From assembly GCA_024278415.1 (NCBI GenBank), contig JAJRTI010000639.1:1-25895 (forward strand): 25,895 nucleotides of DNA. Reading direction: 5' to 3'. The notes beneath the pieces were generated by a model. The model did no database searches, was not told the DNA's origin, and saw only the letters and a program-made list of their open reading frames with translations. Every line of letters starts with the position of its first letter. Within the stretch, counting starts at the first letter, position 1. This DNA comes from Planctomycetota bacterium. GTDB taxonomy: Bacteria > Planctomycetota > Brocadiia > JAJRTI01. Shown in pieces: positions 1-8,524 of this stretch. The translations under genes were made by a program, and so were the position numbers.

Positions 1-73
1 AGGGGCCGAGCAGTGCGACCGCTGCGAATGCCGATGCTATGCTGGTCCCTGAACCGTATTCTCTGTGAATCAT
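1..73 (-). CDS. Partial ORF start with signal-peptide-like N-terminus (runs off the window)
   Basis: On the minus strand an ATG at 73 is preceded by a good ribosome binding site, GGAGG (complement of 81-85), seven bases upstream. The 24 visible codons are open to the window edge and give a charged start followed by an Ala/Val/Leu-rich stretch (…SIASAFAAVALLGP), as in the beginning of a signal peptide or membrane anchor. It lies 109 bases downstream of the GH42-like gene on the same strand, so it could belong to the same transcript. Nothing can be said about its function. An alternative ATG at 80 in another frame gives a non-hydrophobic peptide and sits too close to the ribosome binding site. 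Confidence 0.35.
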   Translation of the reverse strand, partial: MIHREYGSGTSIASAFAAVALLGP

Positions 74-182
74 TGATCATCCTCCATGCGGGGCAGTATC
101 AGAAATGAGGCCCAAACGGCACAGCACGGGCCGGCAGTCCGTGACGCGTCCCCATGTCAATCAGAGCGAGATTGCCGCGAGA

Positions 183-2453
183 TCAGGGCCTAGCCGTCGC
201 TTGCGTAGCAATGAGCCGGTACACAAACGTGCGCCGCGCCGGCATGTCCACGTCGAAGTGATCGACACCCGTCGCGACGGGTTGGCCGGTGCGCGCGTCC
301 AACACGTTGCAGCGCCGCGGCAGGCGCACCGTCCGCCGGCCTGCTGTTGCCGTGTGCACCGCGAGCAGCGACCGACTGTGATACACCACGTCGTCCGTGT
401 CGAGGTAGAGGTGCGCGCCGGCCGCCCGCGCCAGTGCGCGCAGCACCGCGGCCGGAGCGGCCGGCGTGCCGATGTACACCGAGGTCCAATCGGAGAAGCG
501 CTTGATCGCCATGCCGACTTGGCCTCCCTCCGTGTAGCGCGCCAGCGGCGTCGCGTCCGCGTCAGCTACGTGGAATCGCGGGTGCAGCGTGACGGGCGGC
601 AGGTGTATGGGGTTGGCCGGTGATGCGCCCGGCGGGCCGCTCGTTACCGGCCGCGTGAAACTGCCGAACTGCATCCCGGCGGGCAAACCTGCCACCGCGG
701 GGTCGCCGCTCGGCAGCAGCTTCATCTCCGCGCCGGCGCGTTTCATCACGCAGCCAAGCCGCATGCCGGTCAGCTCCCGGCAATGCTGGAGCGACCACGC
801 GGGCGACACGTCGGGGTTGATGACGCCGGCGGCATGGTACCACACGAGGACGTTGCCGTCGCGCTTGAGATAGCGGTCCACGAGGCGGCGCTGCTCCGTG
901 GTGAGCGAAAACGCGTTGGGCAGGAGGTAGAGCTTGTAGCGCTGCACCTCCGGCCGCGCGGCGTCTTCGAGCGCGAAGTAGTCGGGCATCGTGCCGAGCC
1001 GGCCCCACTCGTGGATGCGGGCGCGGTCCACGCATAAGACACTCAGCCGGCTCTCACACGCGAGCAGGCTGCGCCGGTCGATCAGCACCGCGACCTCGCC
1101 GTTGGTCGACCGGTCCCAAGCCAAACTCTCCTGCCCAAGCTGCTGCATGCGCCGGAAGCAGGCGAGGATGTCAGGGTGGTCGAACCACTTCGGCCCGAAG
1201 CACGTCCACCAGCCTTGCACATTGGCCGCGGCGACGTGGGCAAAGTCGCGCCACAGCATTTCGATGGAGTCGGGCAGGTTGTCGGGAGCGCCGTAGCGCA
1301 CCTGGGCCGGCCCCGCGAAGCTCGTGCGGTCATCGGCCTCCGCGAACCACAGCTTGCCCCGGAGGCGCAGCGATCCGAGCAGCGATCGGAACGGCGCATG
1401 GTCGCCTACGCCGCGGTTTTCGTAGGTGAATGGGCTCGCCATGAAGTCGATGTCCGGCGAATCGAACACCCGCAGATAGTCGGCCTGGCCGCCCCAGAGG
1501 TAGTTGGTGCATTGCAGGGAGCCGTAGAACAGGCCCACCAGCGATCGGCCGTCGTCCGCGTCCTTGACCTCCCGCGCGAGCCGCAGAATGCTGTCGCTCA
1601 CGACCGCGGAGTGCGCCTCGGCATAGTCGCGAACCGGCGCGTCCTTGGCTGGATCAAAGAAGTCGCCAAGCGAGGGGCGTAGCCGCCGGGCCAGCGGCGG
1701 CACGGCCGCGGACTCGAACGTCACGCGTTCGTCGCGCCACGCGGCCTGGAGGCGCGCGACGCCGCGGTACTTCGCGCGCAGATAGGCGCGAAACGCGGCC
1801 TGCATCGCGGGGCTGTAGTCGAGCGCGTACCGGCCGTGGTTGAAATCGCACCACCAGATCCACTCTCCGCAGTGGCCCGCGCCGATGAAGTAGCCCACGA
1901 TGCGATCATCGTAATCCGACTGCCGCACGTGCTGCACGAGTGCGCGGAGCCCCGCGGCCGCGCGCTCGCGCCAGGCCTTCGAGGCGAACGAATAGCGCGG
2001 CACTCCGGCCGGCCGCAGCTTCGGGACCGGAGAGCCGAAGTGATCGGCCGCCCCGTCGTTGAAACGCACTGTGCCGTCGGGATGCGCGGCCGCAAATCCT
2101 TTGGTCGGAGTGAACCGCGGCACGAGGATGAAGTACGCGTCCGGCGCGGCGTCCTGCATCTGCCGGACGGCGCGGTCCAGCCCGCTGAACCCGACGCGCG
2201 GGGGCGCCATCCGCCACCAGATGAGGTAGACGCGAATGCCGGCCGCGTACGTGCGCCGCGTCAGGCCCGGCTCGCCTCCGCCCCGGAACGCCATGGGGCC
2301 CACGGGCTGGCCGTGTACGAACAGCGCGGGCGCGCCGCGCCAGGGCTTGACTTGGGCCTTGGCCGGCGCGGCGTCGCACACGGCGCCAGCCCAAACCAGC
2401 GTCGCGGCCAACGCCATACAAACGGGAGCGCCTGGGGGAGAAGGGGAGGGCAT
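183..2453 (-). CDS. Secreted GH42-like glycoside hydrolase (beta-galactosidase-type fold), 756 aa
   Basis: The protein reads as a secreted sugar-cleaving enzyme. After a signal peptide (about residues 1-28, hydrophobic core MALAATLVWAGAV) comes a TIM-barrel-like region containing GYFIGAGHCGEW, where E197 is the likely acid/base, and LWFAEADDRTSF, where E372 is the likely nucleophile. A segment around 505-560 (YKLYLLPNAFSL…LVDRYLKRDGNVLVWY) resembles the GH42 trimerisation domain, and a C-terminal beta-domain follows. The motif YLRAKY…LQAAWRDE also fits GH42-type barrels. An upstream in-frame ATG at 2630 was rejected: it places 59 uncharacteristic residues before the signal peptide and lies upstream of a TATAAT-like box (minus strand, 2524-2529). 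The start at 2453 has AAAGG upstream. The substrate is unknown. The divergence from textbook GH42 motifs leaves the exact family open. Confidence 0.75.
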   Translation of the reverse strand: MPSPSPPGAPVCMALAATLVWAGAVCDAAPAKAQVKPWRGAPALFVHGQPVGPMAFRGGGEPGLTRRTYAAGIRVYLIWWRMAPPRVGFSGLDRAVRQMQDAAPDAYFILVPRFTPTKGFAAAHPDGTVRFNDGAADHFGSPVPKLRPAGVPRYSFASKAWRERAAAGLRALVQHVRQSDYDDRIVGYFIGAGHCGEWIWWCDFNHGRYALDYSPAMQAAFRAYLRAKYRGVARLQAAWRDERVTFESAAVPPLARRLRPSLGDFFDPAKDAPVRDYAEAHSAVVSDSILRLAREVKDADDGRSLVGLFYGSLQCTNYLWGGQADYLRVFDSPDIDFMASPFTYENRGVGDHAPFRSLLGSLRLRGKLWFAEADDRTSFAGPAQVRYGAPDNLPDSIEMLWRDFAHVAAANVQGWWTCFGPKWFDHPDILACFRRMQQLGQESLAWDRSTNGEVAVLIDRRSLLACESRLSVLCVDRARIHEWGRLGTMPDYFALEDAARPEVQRYKLYLLPNAFSLTTEQRRLVDRYLKRDGNVLVWYHAAGVINPDVSPAWSLQHCRELTGMRLGCVMKRAGAEMKLLPSGDPAVAGLPAGMQFGSFTRPVTSGPPGASPANPIHLPPVTLHPRFHVADADATPLARYTEGGQVGMAIKRFSDWTSVYIGTPAAPAAVLRALARAAGAHLYLDTDDVVYHSRSLLAVHTATAGRRTVRLPRRCNVLDARTGQPVATGVDHFDVDMPARRTFVYRLIATQATARP

Positions 2454-2639
2454 CTTGGACCTTTCCGAATGGGCCGGCCTTGCCTTGCATTGCCGATGCG
2501 TTCCAATCCGTAAGGCGTCCTCGATTATATAGCAAAGGCGCAATGAATACCGCCAGGCCATCACCTGCCGCCCAACCACCGCTTCGCTACCCCACGAACA
2601 GGAGGAGATCCAAGCCAAGGAACCATGCAAAAATTCTTG

Positions 2640-2667
2640 TTGACTTGGTTGCCATAAAACGCATAAT
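2640..2667 (+). promoter_or_regulatory. Sigma-70-like promoter candidate for the ankyrin gene
   Basis: TTGACT at 2640-2645 and CATAAT at 2662-2667 are separated by 16 bases, in the divergent spacer between the GH42-like gene and the ankyrin gene. Transcription would start near 2674, about 67 bases before the ATG at 2741. The assignment rests on the match to consensus only. Confidence 0.4.
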
Positions 2668-2740
2668 GCGGCTGCCGCCAGCGAAAAGAGCTTGAACGTG
2701 CGACACGCCCGTTCAAGTCTTGCGCTAGGAGGCTGGAGGC

Positions 2741-3958
2741 ATGGGCACTGGCAGAGAACGGTGGATCGTCGCCCTTGGCGCCATCGCGCTTCTTGCTTGG
2801 GCGTGCGTCGCGCTGCTCGACCAAAGAAGGAAAGCCGAGGAGGAGGCCGAACTCAATCGGTTGCTGCTCGATGCCGTGAGGTTGGGTGACGCCGCGACGG
2901 TCAAGGATTTGATCGACCTCGGCGCCGACCCGGCCACGACGGACCCACACGCCCGAAGCGCGTTGCACATGGCGGCTTTCTGTGGGCAGCGCGACGTGGC
3001 GCAAGTGCTGCTGGCCGAAGGAGCCTCCCCCAACGCCCAGTCCGACAGGGGCGAGAGGCCGTTGCACTGTTCAGGGGCGATGAATTGCCACACCGACGTG
3101 TTCCAGCCCGGAATGTTTTCGCAGCTCACCGGGCCAGTGCTCATCAAACGCAAGGGCCGGGCCCAAGTCGCAGCTCTGTTGCTGGCGCACGGCGCGGACG
3201 TGAACGCCAAGACGACTTCCCAGTGGACCCCCCTCCACTTTGCTGCCTTTTGCGGCCAAAGTGACGTCGCGCGCCAACTGCTGGCCCAAGGCGCCGACGT
3301 GAACGCAAGAGACGCTCAGGGGAACACGCCGTTGCACGCCACCGCGTTTGGCGCCTCCCAAGTGGTGGCGCCTTCCTCGCCCGCGCAGCAAGGAATCCCG
3401 TCGGGCTGTTCTGGAGTCATGCGCTGCCACGTGTCCGAGGCTCAATCTGCCCCGGCACAGCAGCCCGCAGGCGCCAAAACCCGCGGCCGTCGCCGCAGGG
3501 TGGTGAACGTGGTGGCCAGCAGCCCGGCAGGCGTGGTCGGCATGCGCCTGCGCTGCCCTTCCGTGGCGAAAGACGACGATGCCTATCGCAGGTGGTCGGA
3601 GTTGGTGCGGAAAGGCCGCGCCGAGATCGCGAAACTCCTTCTGGCTCATGGCGCGGACGTGAACGCCCAGACCGTTTTCGCCTGGACGCCGCTGCATTAT
3701 GCCGCGTCGCAGGCCCATGCGGACGTAGCCAAAGTGCTGCTAGCCAATGGGGCGCTCGTGGGGGCCAAGGATCGGCAGGGCCGGACCCCAATCAGCCTGG
3801 CGGAGGCCGCGGGGCACGACTCAATGATTGCGTTGCTGAGCAGACACTTGGCCAAGACAGGCAAGGCCAAAACGCGATGCTCGCGAAGGGGGTGCCGCCC
3901 CAACTGCAAGCATTGCCGGCAGAAGAACCGGTCCCCTCGCGCGGCTGTGGCGAAGTGA
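2741..3958 (+). CDS. Membrane-anchored ankyrin-repeat protein with Cys/His-containing insertions, 405 aa
   Basis: A single N-terminal membrane segment (about residues 8-26) would anchor the protein, with the repeats on one side of the membrane. Ankyrin repeats are recognisable at about 38-100, 140-200 and 290-370 (signatures LLLAHGADVNA, TPLHFAAFCGQSDVA, TPLHYAA). Such repeats bind protein partners; the partner is unknown. Two repeats are interrupted by insertions, each containing the same motif C-S-G-[AV]-M-[NR]-C-H (110-117 and 223-230). The second insertion is long (about 203-285) and rich in Ala, Ser, Pro and Arg. The C-terminus is basic and holds four Cys (380, 385, 389, 392). AGGAGG at 2727-2732, eight bases before the ATG, supports this start. 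The next gene is convergent. Confidence 0.9.
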   Translation: MGTGRERWIVALGAIALLAWACVALLDQRRKAEEEAELNRLLLDAVRLGDAATVKDLIDLGADPATTDPHARSALHMAAFCGQRDVAQVLLAEGASPNAQSDRGERPLHCSGAMNCHTDVFQPGMFSQLTGPVLIKRKGRAQVAALLLAHGADVNAKTTSQWTPLHFAAFCGQSDVARQLLAQGADVNARDAQGNTPLHATAFGASQVVAPSSPAQQGIPSGCSGVMRCHVSEAQSAPAQQPAGAKTRGRRRRVVNVVASSPAGVVGMRLRCPSVAKDDDAYRRWSELVRKGRAEIAKLLLAHGADVNAQTVFAWTPLHYAASQAHADVAKVLLANGALVGAKDRQGRTPISLAEAAGHDSMIALLSRHLAKTGKAKTRCSRRGCRPNCKHCRQKNRSPRAAVAK

Positions 3959-4038
3959 CTCTTCGCTCCATCCTGTCCGCCTCCTGCCACACGGACCACA
4001 GGCAGATGTGTCCACCACTGCGTTCGACGCGCCGGCGG

Positions 4039-4755
4039 CTACTTGCCCACGCTGAAGCTGTAGAAGCGATTCAGCCCCTCCATGGCCGCGATGCCCACAT
4101 AAAACTTGTCGGGCAACTCTGGCGCGTGGAAGCCGAACTGTGCGATCGGCGGGATGGCTTCCGGGGCAGAGGCGACCGGCGTGTCGACCTCGCGGACCGT
4201 GATCGTGAGGATGCGGCCGCGTCGGCCCGGCTTGAACTTGGCCTCCACCGCGTAGCGCGTCTTGGGCCGGAGCGGGAACTTGGCGAAGCACGCCTTCGTG
4301 TAGTCGGGCTTGCCGTCCTTGGGCGACTGGAGCCACACGTTGATGCCCTGGTCGTACACGCAGATCTCGTACGCGGTGCGCAGTTCGGGCTCGCCCTTGG
4401 CGCCCTTGGCCAAGTCCGGCGCGAGCACGATGGTTGGGCTCATGCGGTAGTCGAACTCCAGCACAGCCCTCACGGTCGCGCTCGGGCCGACCTTCTTGCC
4501 GTACATCATGCACGCCCACGTCTCGTGCGAACTCTGAAGCTTGGCCGGCGTCAGGCCCTGCGGCACTTTGTTCTCGATCCAACCGTCCCGCTGCACGAAG
4601 GAGCTGACGAACTCCTTGCCTTGGTCCTTGACCGCGATCCAGTCCTTGCGGTCCCAGCCCTTCTTCGAGAATGAACACTTGTACGCCGGCGCGGCGAACC
4701 CGATCGCGGGCAGGGCAATGGCGAGCAGCGCGGCAGCGAGGGTCATGCGTTTCAT
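4039..4755 (-). CDS. Secreted protein of unknown function, 238 aa
   Basis: I do not recognise a named family. The N-terminus is a clear signal peptide (MKRMTLAAALLAIALPAIGFA, cleavage about AFA-AP at 21-23), so the product is exported. The mature part of about 215 residues is rich in beta-strand-like stretches (AVLEFDYRMSPTIVL, TRYAVEAKFKPG, KFYVGIAAMEG, FYSFSVGK), which resembles concanavalin/jelly-roll sugar-binding or glycan-cleaving domains. That is a pattern impression, not an assignment. Two Cys pairs (around 27/82 and 132/156) could form disulfides. The start is supported by GAGGAGG seven bases upstream. It converges on the ankyrin gene, with 80 bases between the two stop codons and no obvious terminator. 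Confidence 0.85.
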   Translation of the reverse strand: MKRMTLAAALLAIALPAIGFAAPAYKCSFSKKGWDRKDWIAVKDQGKEFVSSFVQRDGWIENKVPQGLTPAKLQSSHETWACMMYGKKVGPSATVRAVLEFDYRMSPTIVLAPDLAKGAKGEPELRTAYEICVYDQGINVWLQSPKDGKPDYTKACFAKFPLRPKTRYAVEAKFKPGRRGRILTITVREVDTPVASAPEAIPPIAQFGFHAPELPDKFYVGIAAMEGLNRFYSFSVGK

Positions 4756-4858
4756 ACGGCGGCCTCCTCACGGTTGAACGTGGTGTGCGTGCACTCTACA
4801 ATCTCACGCGGCCGCTGACAAGACCACCGCCCCCGGGGACGCGATGCGGAAGCCGCAA

Positions 4859-4985
4859 TCCCCCCCTTCAAGGGGGGGGAACCGAAGGGGGGTAGCCTTG
4901 GCGGAAGCCGTTCGGCCACCCCCTGCTGCCCCCCCTGTAGTCCCCCCCTGGGAGGGGGGACTCGGATCGTCCCGCAGTTGCGGGA
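4859..4985. repeat. C/G-homopolymer palindromic repeat upstream of pyrF
   Basis: The block 4859-4960 is an imperfect palindrome of about 100 bases. Each half holds a hairpin with TCCCCCC/GGGGGGA arms (4859-4880 and 4941-4960), and the inner parts (GGGGGGTAGC and GCTGCCCCCC) also mirror each other. A further hairpin TCCCGCA-GT-TGCGGGA follows at 4970-4985. The element occupies most of the 295-base gap between the secreted-protein gene and pyrF, and an open frame runs through it only by chance. It looks like a small dispersed palindromic element; no transposase or target duplication was found. Confidence 0.7.
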
Positions 4986-5050
4986 TCCCCAGACGCGGGA
5001 ACGCACTGACGTGCGCACTACCAGCGGAAACCACTAAGATACACGAAGCC

Positions 5051-5980
5051 ATGACCCATTTCTCTGACCGGCTCGCCGACGCCATTGCCAGTAAGAATTC
5101 ACGCGTGCTCGTGGGCATCGACCCGCGGCTCGACCGCATCCCCAAGCCTATTCGCGAGAAACACCTTGCCGCGGGTGGCGATGCGCTGGAGCGCGCCGCT
5201 GCCGCGCTGCTGGAGTTCGGCCAGCGCGTGGTCGACGCAGTGCAGCCGCATGCCGCGGCGGTCAAGCCACAAGTGGCCTTCTACGAGCAGTATGGCTGGC
5301 CCGGCTTCCGTGCGTTCGTCGAGACCGTCCAGTACGCGCACGCGGCCGGCCTCCTCGTCATCGGCGACGTCAAGCGCGGAGACATTGGCTCCACCGCAGA
5401 CGCGTACGCGGCCGGCCTGCTTGGCGAGGTCGAGATCGCCGGCGAGCGCATCGAGCCCATGGCCCTCGACGCGGTGACGATCAACCCTTACCTCGGCTCC
5501 GATGGCGTGCAGCCGTTCATCGACGCGGCCGCGGCGCGCGGCAAGGGCGTGTACGTGCTCGTGAAAACGAGCAACCCTTCGTCGGCGGAGTTCCAGGACC
5601 TCCAGATCGGCGACGACATGACACACGAGCGGATGGCCGACGCGGTCGCGAAGTGGGGCGCATCGCTCGTGGGCGAGTGCGGATACAGTTTGGTCGGCGC
5701 GGTCGTCGGAGCGACGCATCCCGCTGCGCTCAACGCGCTGCGCGAGCGCATGCCCACCGTGCCGTTCCTCGTGCCGGGCTACGGCGCACAGGGCGGCGGC
5801 GCGGCGGACGTGGCCGCCGCGTTCGACGCGCAGGGCCAGGGCGCGATCGTGAATTCGTCCCGCGGCATCATCTTCGCCTACCAAGCCGGCGACCCGGACG
5901 GCGAAGGCGATTGGCAAGCCGCAGTCGAGGCCGCGGCCGCTCAGATGAAGGCGGACTTGAACCAAGCCATCGGAGTCTGA
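5051..5980 (+). CDS. pyrF: Orotidine 5'-phosphate decarboxylase, long (type 2) form, 309 aa
   Basis: This cytosolic enzyme makes UMP from OMP, the last step of de novo pyrimidine synthesis (EC 4.1.1.23). The active-site signature GDVKRGDIGSTADAYA gives the catalytic Asp106-Lys108-Asp111 set. Other family features are VGIDPRLD (21-28), AVKPQVAFYEQYG (70-82), INPYLGSDGVQPF, VLVKTSNPSS and the phosphate loop VPGYGAQGGG with NSSRGI. The length fits the longer type 2 subfamily. The reading frame is open upstream to 4844, but that part is translated from a palindromic repeat, so the ATG at 5051 was chosen although its ribosome binding site is weak. It is followed two bases later by murD, so the two are probably translated from one message. 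Confidence 0.93.
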   Translation: MTHFSDRLADAIASKNSRVLVGIDPRLDRIPKPIREKHLAAGGDALERAAAALLEFGQRVVDAVQPHAAAVKPQVAFYEQYGWPGFRAFVETVQYAHAAGLLVIGDVKRGDIGSTADAYAAGLLGEVEIAGERIEPMALDAVTINPYLGSDGVQPFIDAAAARGKGVYVLVKTSNPSSAEFQDLQIGDDMTHERMADAVAKWGASLVGECGYSLVGAVVGATHPAALNALRERMPTVPFLVPGYGAQGGGAADVAAAFDAQGQGAIVNSSRGIIFAYQAGDPDGEGDWQAAVEAAAAQMKADLNQAIGV

Positions 5981-5982
5981 TC

Positions 5983-7377
5983 GTGGCCGACTGGATCGAG
6001 AGCCGCGACTTTGCCGGCAAGAGCGTCACGGTCATGGGCCTGGGCGCGTTCGGCGGGCAGATCGGCGCGGTGCGGTGGCTCGTGGGCAAAGGGGCGAAGG
6101 TGCTCGTGACGGACGTCAAGGACGCAGATTCGCTTCGCACAGCTCTCGACCAACTGGAGGGGCTGCCGGTCGATTACCGCCTGGGCGGCCACGAGGAGGA
6201 GGACTTCCGCGGTGCGGACATGATCCTGCCGAGCCCGGCCGTGCGCCCCACTTCGGAGTACCTCGCCGCGGCGCGCGGCGCCGGCGTGCCCATCGAGACC
6301 GAAATGACGCTCTTCTGGCGCTACTGCCCCGCGGCCATCGTGGGCGTGACCGGCACGAACGGCAAATCCACGACGACGAGCCTCATCGGCGAGATGGCGA
6401 CGCGCGATCCGAGCCGGCGCGCCTGGGTCGGAGGCAACATCGGCGGGTCCGTGCTGGAGGCCGTCGAACAGATCGGCGCCGGCGACTGGGTCATCTTGGA
6501 GCTGTCGAGCTTCCAGCTCGAGGCGCTCGACGCGCTTGGCCGAAGCCCCCACGTGTCGGTGGTCACGAACTTCGCGGCCAACCACCTCGACCACCACGCG
6601 GACATGGATGATTACCGCACCGCGAAGCAGACGATCCTGCGCCACCAGACCGAGGCCGACTTCGCTATCCTGAATCTCGACGACGCGCACGCGCGCTCAT
6701 GGTCCGAGTGCTCGGCCGGAACGCCTGTCTACTTCAGCACGGAGCGCTCCGTCGACGCGGGCGCGTTCCTCGATGGCGACCAGCTCGTGTGCCGCGTGCC
6801 GGGCCGCGAGGAGATCGCTCTGCCGCGCGACGACTTCCAGCCTCCGGGCCGGCACAACGTCGCGAACGCGCTCGCGGCCATCGCGGCCGCGGCGCTTGCC
6901 GGGGTCGGCGACGAGGCCATTGGGGAGGGCTTCCGCGAGTTCCGCGGCCTGGAGCATCGGCTGGAGTTCGTGTGCGAACGCGATGGCGTGCGCTACTACA
7001 ACGACTCGAAGGCTACGACGCCGGCCGCGGGCGCCATCGGCGTGCAGGCGTTCGCCGACACGCACGCGGGCAAGCTGATCGTGTTGGCTGGGGGGTACGA
7101 CAAACACGTGCCCATGGACGACTACGCCGCGGCCTGTGCGCGGCTGGCTAAGCACGTGGTCGTGCTGGGCGAGGTGCGGGAGCTGCTGTTCGGGCTGCTC
7201 GATGGCGCGGGGCCCGGCGTGTCACGGGCCGACAGCTTCGAGCACGCGGTGCACCTGGCGCAGGCCGCGGCCCAACCGGGCGACGTGGTGCTGCTGTCCC
7301 CGGCCTGCGCGAGTTACGACATGTTCAACAACTACGAGGAGAGGGGGCGGACCTTCAAGCGGTTGGTGGGGGCATGA
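5983..7377 (+). CDS. murD: UDP-N-acetylmuramoylalanine--D-glutamate ligase, 464 aa
   Basis: MurD adds D-glutamate to UDP-MurNAc-L-Ala in the cytosol during peptidoglycan synthesis, using ATP (EC 6.3.2.9). Visible parts: an N-terminal Rossmann-like UDP-binding domain (VTVMGLGAFGG, 16-25), the ATP-binding loop GTNGKST (124-130) in the central Mur domain, ELSSFQLE (173-180), NHLDHH (200-205) and DDYRTAKQTI, and in the C-terminal domain GLEHRLEFV, YYNDSKATTP, LAGGYDK and LLSPACASYDMF. The GTG start at 5983 lies two bases after the pyrF stop, with CGGAG seven bases upstream inside pyrF, so translation is likely coupled. No other dcw-cluster genes are nearby, so murD is separated from the usual cell-wall cluster here. 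Confidence 0.95.
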   Translation: MADWIESRDFAGKSVTVMGLGAFGGQIGAVRWLVGKGAKVLVTDVKDADSLRTALDQLEGLPVDYRLGGHEEEDFRGADMILPSPAVRPTSEYLAAARGAGVPIETEMTLFWRYCPAAIVGVTGTNGKSTTTSLIGEMATRDPSRRAWVGGNIGGSVLEAVEQIGAGDWVILELSSFQLEALDALGRSPHVSVVTNFAANHLDHHADMDDYRTAKQTILRHQTEADFAILNLDDAHARSWSECSAGTPVYFSTERSVDAGAFLDGDQLVCRVPGREEIALPRDDFQPPGRHNVANALAAIAAAALAGVGDEAIGEGFREFRGLEHRLEFVCERDGVRYYNDSKATTPAAGAIGVQAFADTHAGKLIVLAGGYDKHVPMDDYAAACARLAKHVVVLGEVRELLFGLLDGAGPGVSRADSFEHAVHLAQAAAQPGDVVLLSPACASYDMFNNYEERGRTFKRLVGA

Positions 7378-7385
7378 CTCGGCCG

Positions 7386-7477
7386 GTAGCCGCAGTCGCC
7401 AGAATGCGGGCGGTCTGTGCCCGCTCGCCGGTTCGCCCGCATGCTGGCGCATGCGGCTACCTGGCGCACGCGGCTAC
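7386..7477. repeat. 27-bp inverted repeat between convergent genes, with a second right arm
   Basis: Arms 7386-7412 and 7434-7460 are inverted copies matching at 24 of 27 positions around a 21-base loop. The right arm is itself a hairpin (CCGCATGC-TGGC-GCATGCGG, 7437-7456). Its last 17 bases are repeated at 7461-7477 with one mismatch, and that second copy supplies the stop codon of the oxidoreductase gene. A 24-base identical copy of the right arm occurs at 11141-11164. By position, the palindrome could act as a two-way transcription terminator, although it lacks a T-run. Confidence 0.75.
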
Positions 7478-8490
7478 CACGCCAACTCGATCGTCTCCCC
7501 CGTCTTCGCAGACTCGTAGCACGCGTTCAGGATGCGCACGGCAGCGAGGCCGTCCTCGGGCGGGGCGCTGTTGTGCGTGCCGTTGAGGATGTCGTCCACG
7601 AACAGCTTGTGATGGAGAAACCCCTTGCACGGTTCTTCGGGCAGCTCCGCGTCGATCCACTCGCCCTTGGCCCCTTCGCAGTAGCGCACGAGGGACGACG
7701 CCATGGGGTGCTTGATGAACATGGACCCGGCGTCGCCGTAGTGCTCCGCGTAGTACGCGCCCGCGCCGCCCCGCTGGGTCCAGTGCATCTCATGCGTCAC
7801 GAGCGTGCCGCCGGACATCTCGTAGTTCATGATCGCCACGGTCTCGTTGGGCCGGCCGATGCTCGCGTCGATGGGCTTCTTCGAGACCGCGGTGTAGCCA
7901 TCCATCATGGCCTGCACCTTCACGACCTCCTGGCCGGTGAAGTAGCGGATCACGTCGACGCCGTGGGTGCCGATGTCGATCACGCCGCCCCAGAGGCGCA
8001 CCGCGTTGTCGTAGTTGCTGCCGATGCAATTGCGGTGGCGCACCATTTCGAGCGCGCCGAGCTTGCCTGCGTCGAGGAGTTGCTTCGCGGCCACTGAGTG
8101 CGGGAAGTAGCGGTGCATGAAGCTGCACACGAGCATCTTGCCGCTGCGCTTCGCGGCCGCGACCAGCTCCTCCGCGTCCGGCACGGTCATGGCGAACGGC
8201 TTCTGCGTGAACACGTGCTTGCCCGCATCGAGCGCGGCCGGGATGATCTCCATGTGTGTGTCCACGCGCGTGAGCAGCGCGATCGCGTCGATGTCATCCC
8301 GGTCGAGCAGCCGGCGATAGTCGTCGACCCGTTCCTCGAAAGGGAACTTCTCCATTGCGAGCTTCGCGTTCTCCTCGGTGATCTCCGCGAGCGCGACGAG
8401 CTTGCACTTGTCGTAAAGGTCGAGCGGCGGCAGGTGGTAGTTCCGGGCGATGCCGCCTGCGCCGATGACACCGATTCGGACAGGGTCCAT
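7474..8490 (-). CDS. Gfo/Idh/MocA-family NAD(P)-dependent oxidoreductase, 338 aa
   Basis: The N-terminal Rossmann domain carries the dinucleotide loop GVIGAGGIARNYHLP (7-21); the C-terminal alpha/beta domain carries VIDIGTHGVDVIRYF (170-184), with the D172/H176 pair typical of the catalytic region. Members oxidise or reduce sugars, inositols and related polyols in the cytosol. The usual E-K-P motif near residue 96 is T-Q-K-P here; the catalytic Lys97 is kept but Glu is replaced by Gln. The substrate cannot be read from the sequence. The start has AAAGGA upstream. A GCGTATT heptamer array sits directly upstream of that ribosome binding site, and the stop codon lies in a palindromic repeat. Confidence 0.92.
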   Translation of the reverse strand: MDPVRIGVIGAGGIARNYHLPPLDLYDKCKLVALAEITEENAKLAMEKFPFEERVDDYRRLLDRDDIDAIALLTRVDTHMEIIPAALDAGKHVFTQKPFAMTVPDAEELVAAAKRSGKMLVCSFMHRYFPHSVAAKQLLDAGKLGALEMVRHRNCIGSNYDNAVRLWGGVIDIGTHGVDVIRYFTGQEVVKVQAMMDGYTAVSKKPIDASIGRPNETVAIMNYEMSGGTLVTHEMHWTQRGGAGAYYAEHYGDAGSMFIKHPMASSLVRYCEGAKGEWIDAELPEEPCKGFLHHKLFVDDILNGTHNSAPPEDGLAAVRILNACYESAKTGETIELAW

Positions 8491-8503
8491 GGTGGGGTCC
8501 TTT

Positions 8504-8524
8504 GCGTATTGCGTATTGCGTATG
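8504..8524. repeat. Heptanucleotide repeat (GCGTATT) x 3, last unit one mismatch
   Basis: Units at 8504-8510 and 8511-8517 are identical and 8518-8524 ends in G instead of T. It lies in the leader of the oxidoreductase gene, just before its ribosome binding site. The same heptamer forms a longer array at 15767-15801. Confidence 0.65.

Noticed and set aside
2454..2630. Longer N-terminus for the GH42-like protein
   Set aside because: It would place 59 residues before an evident signal peptide and starts upstream of the likely -10 box.
4844..5050. Upstream extension of pyrF
   Set aside because: The extra 69 codons run through a palindromic C/G repeat and have no counterpart in the family.
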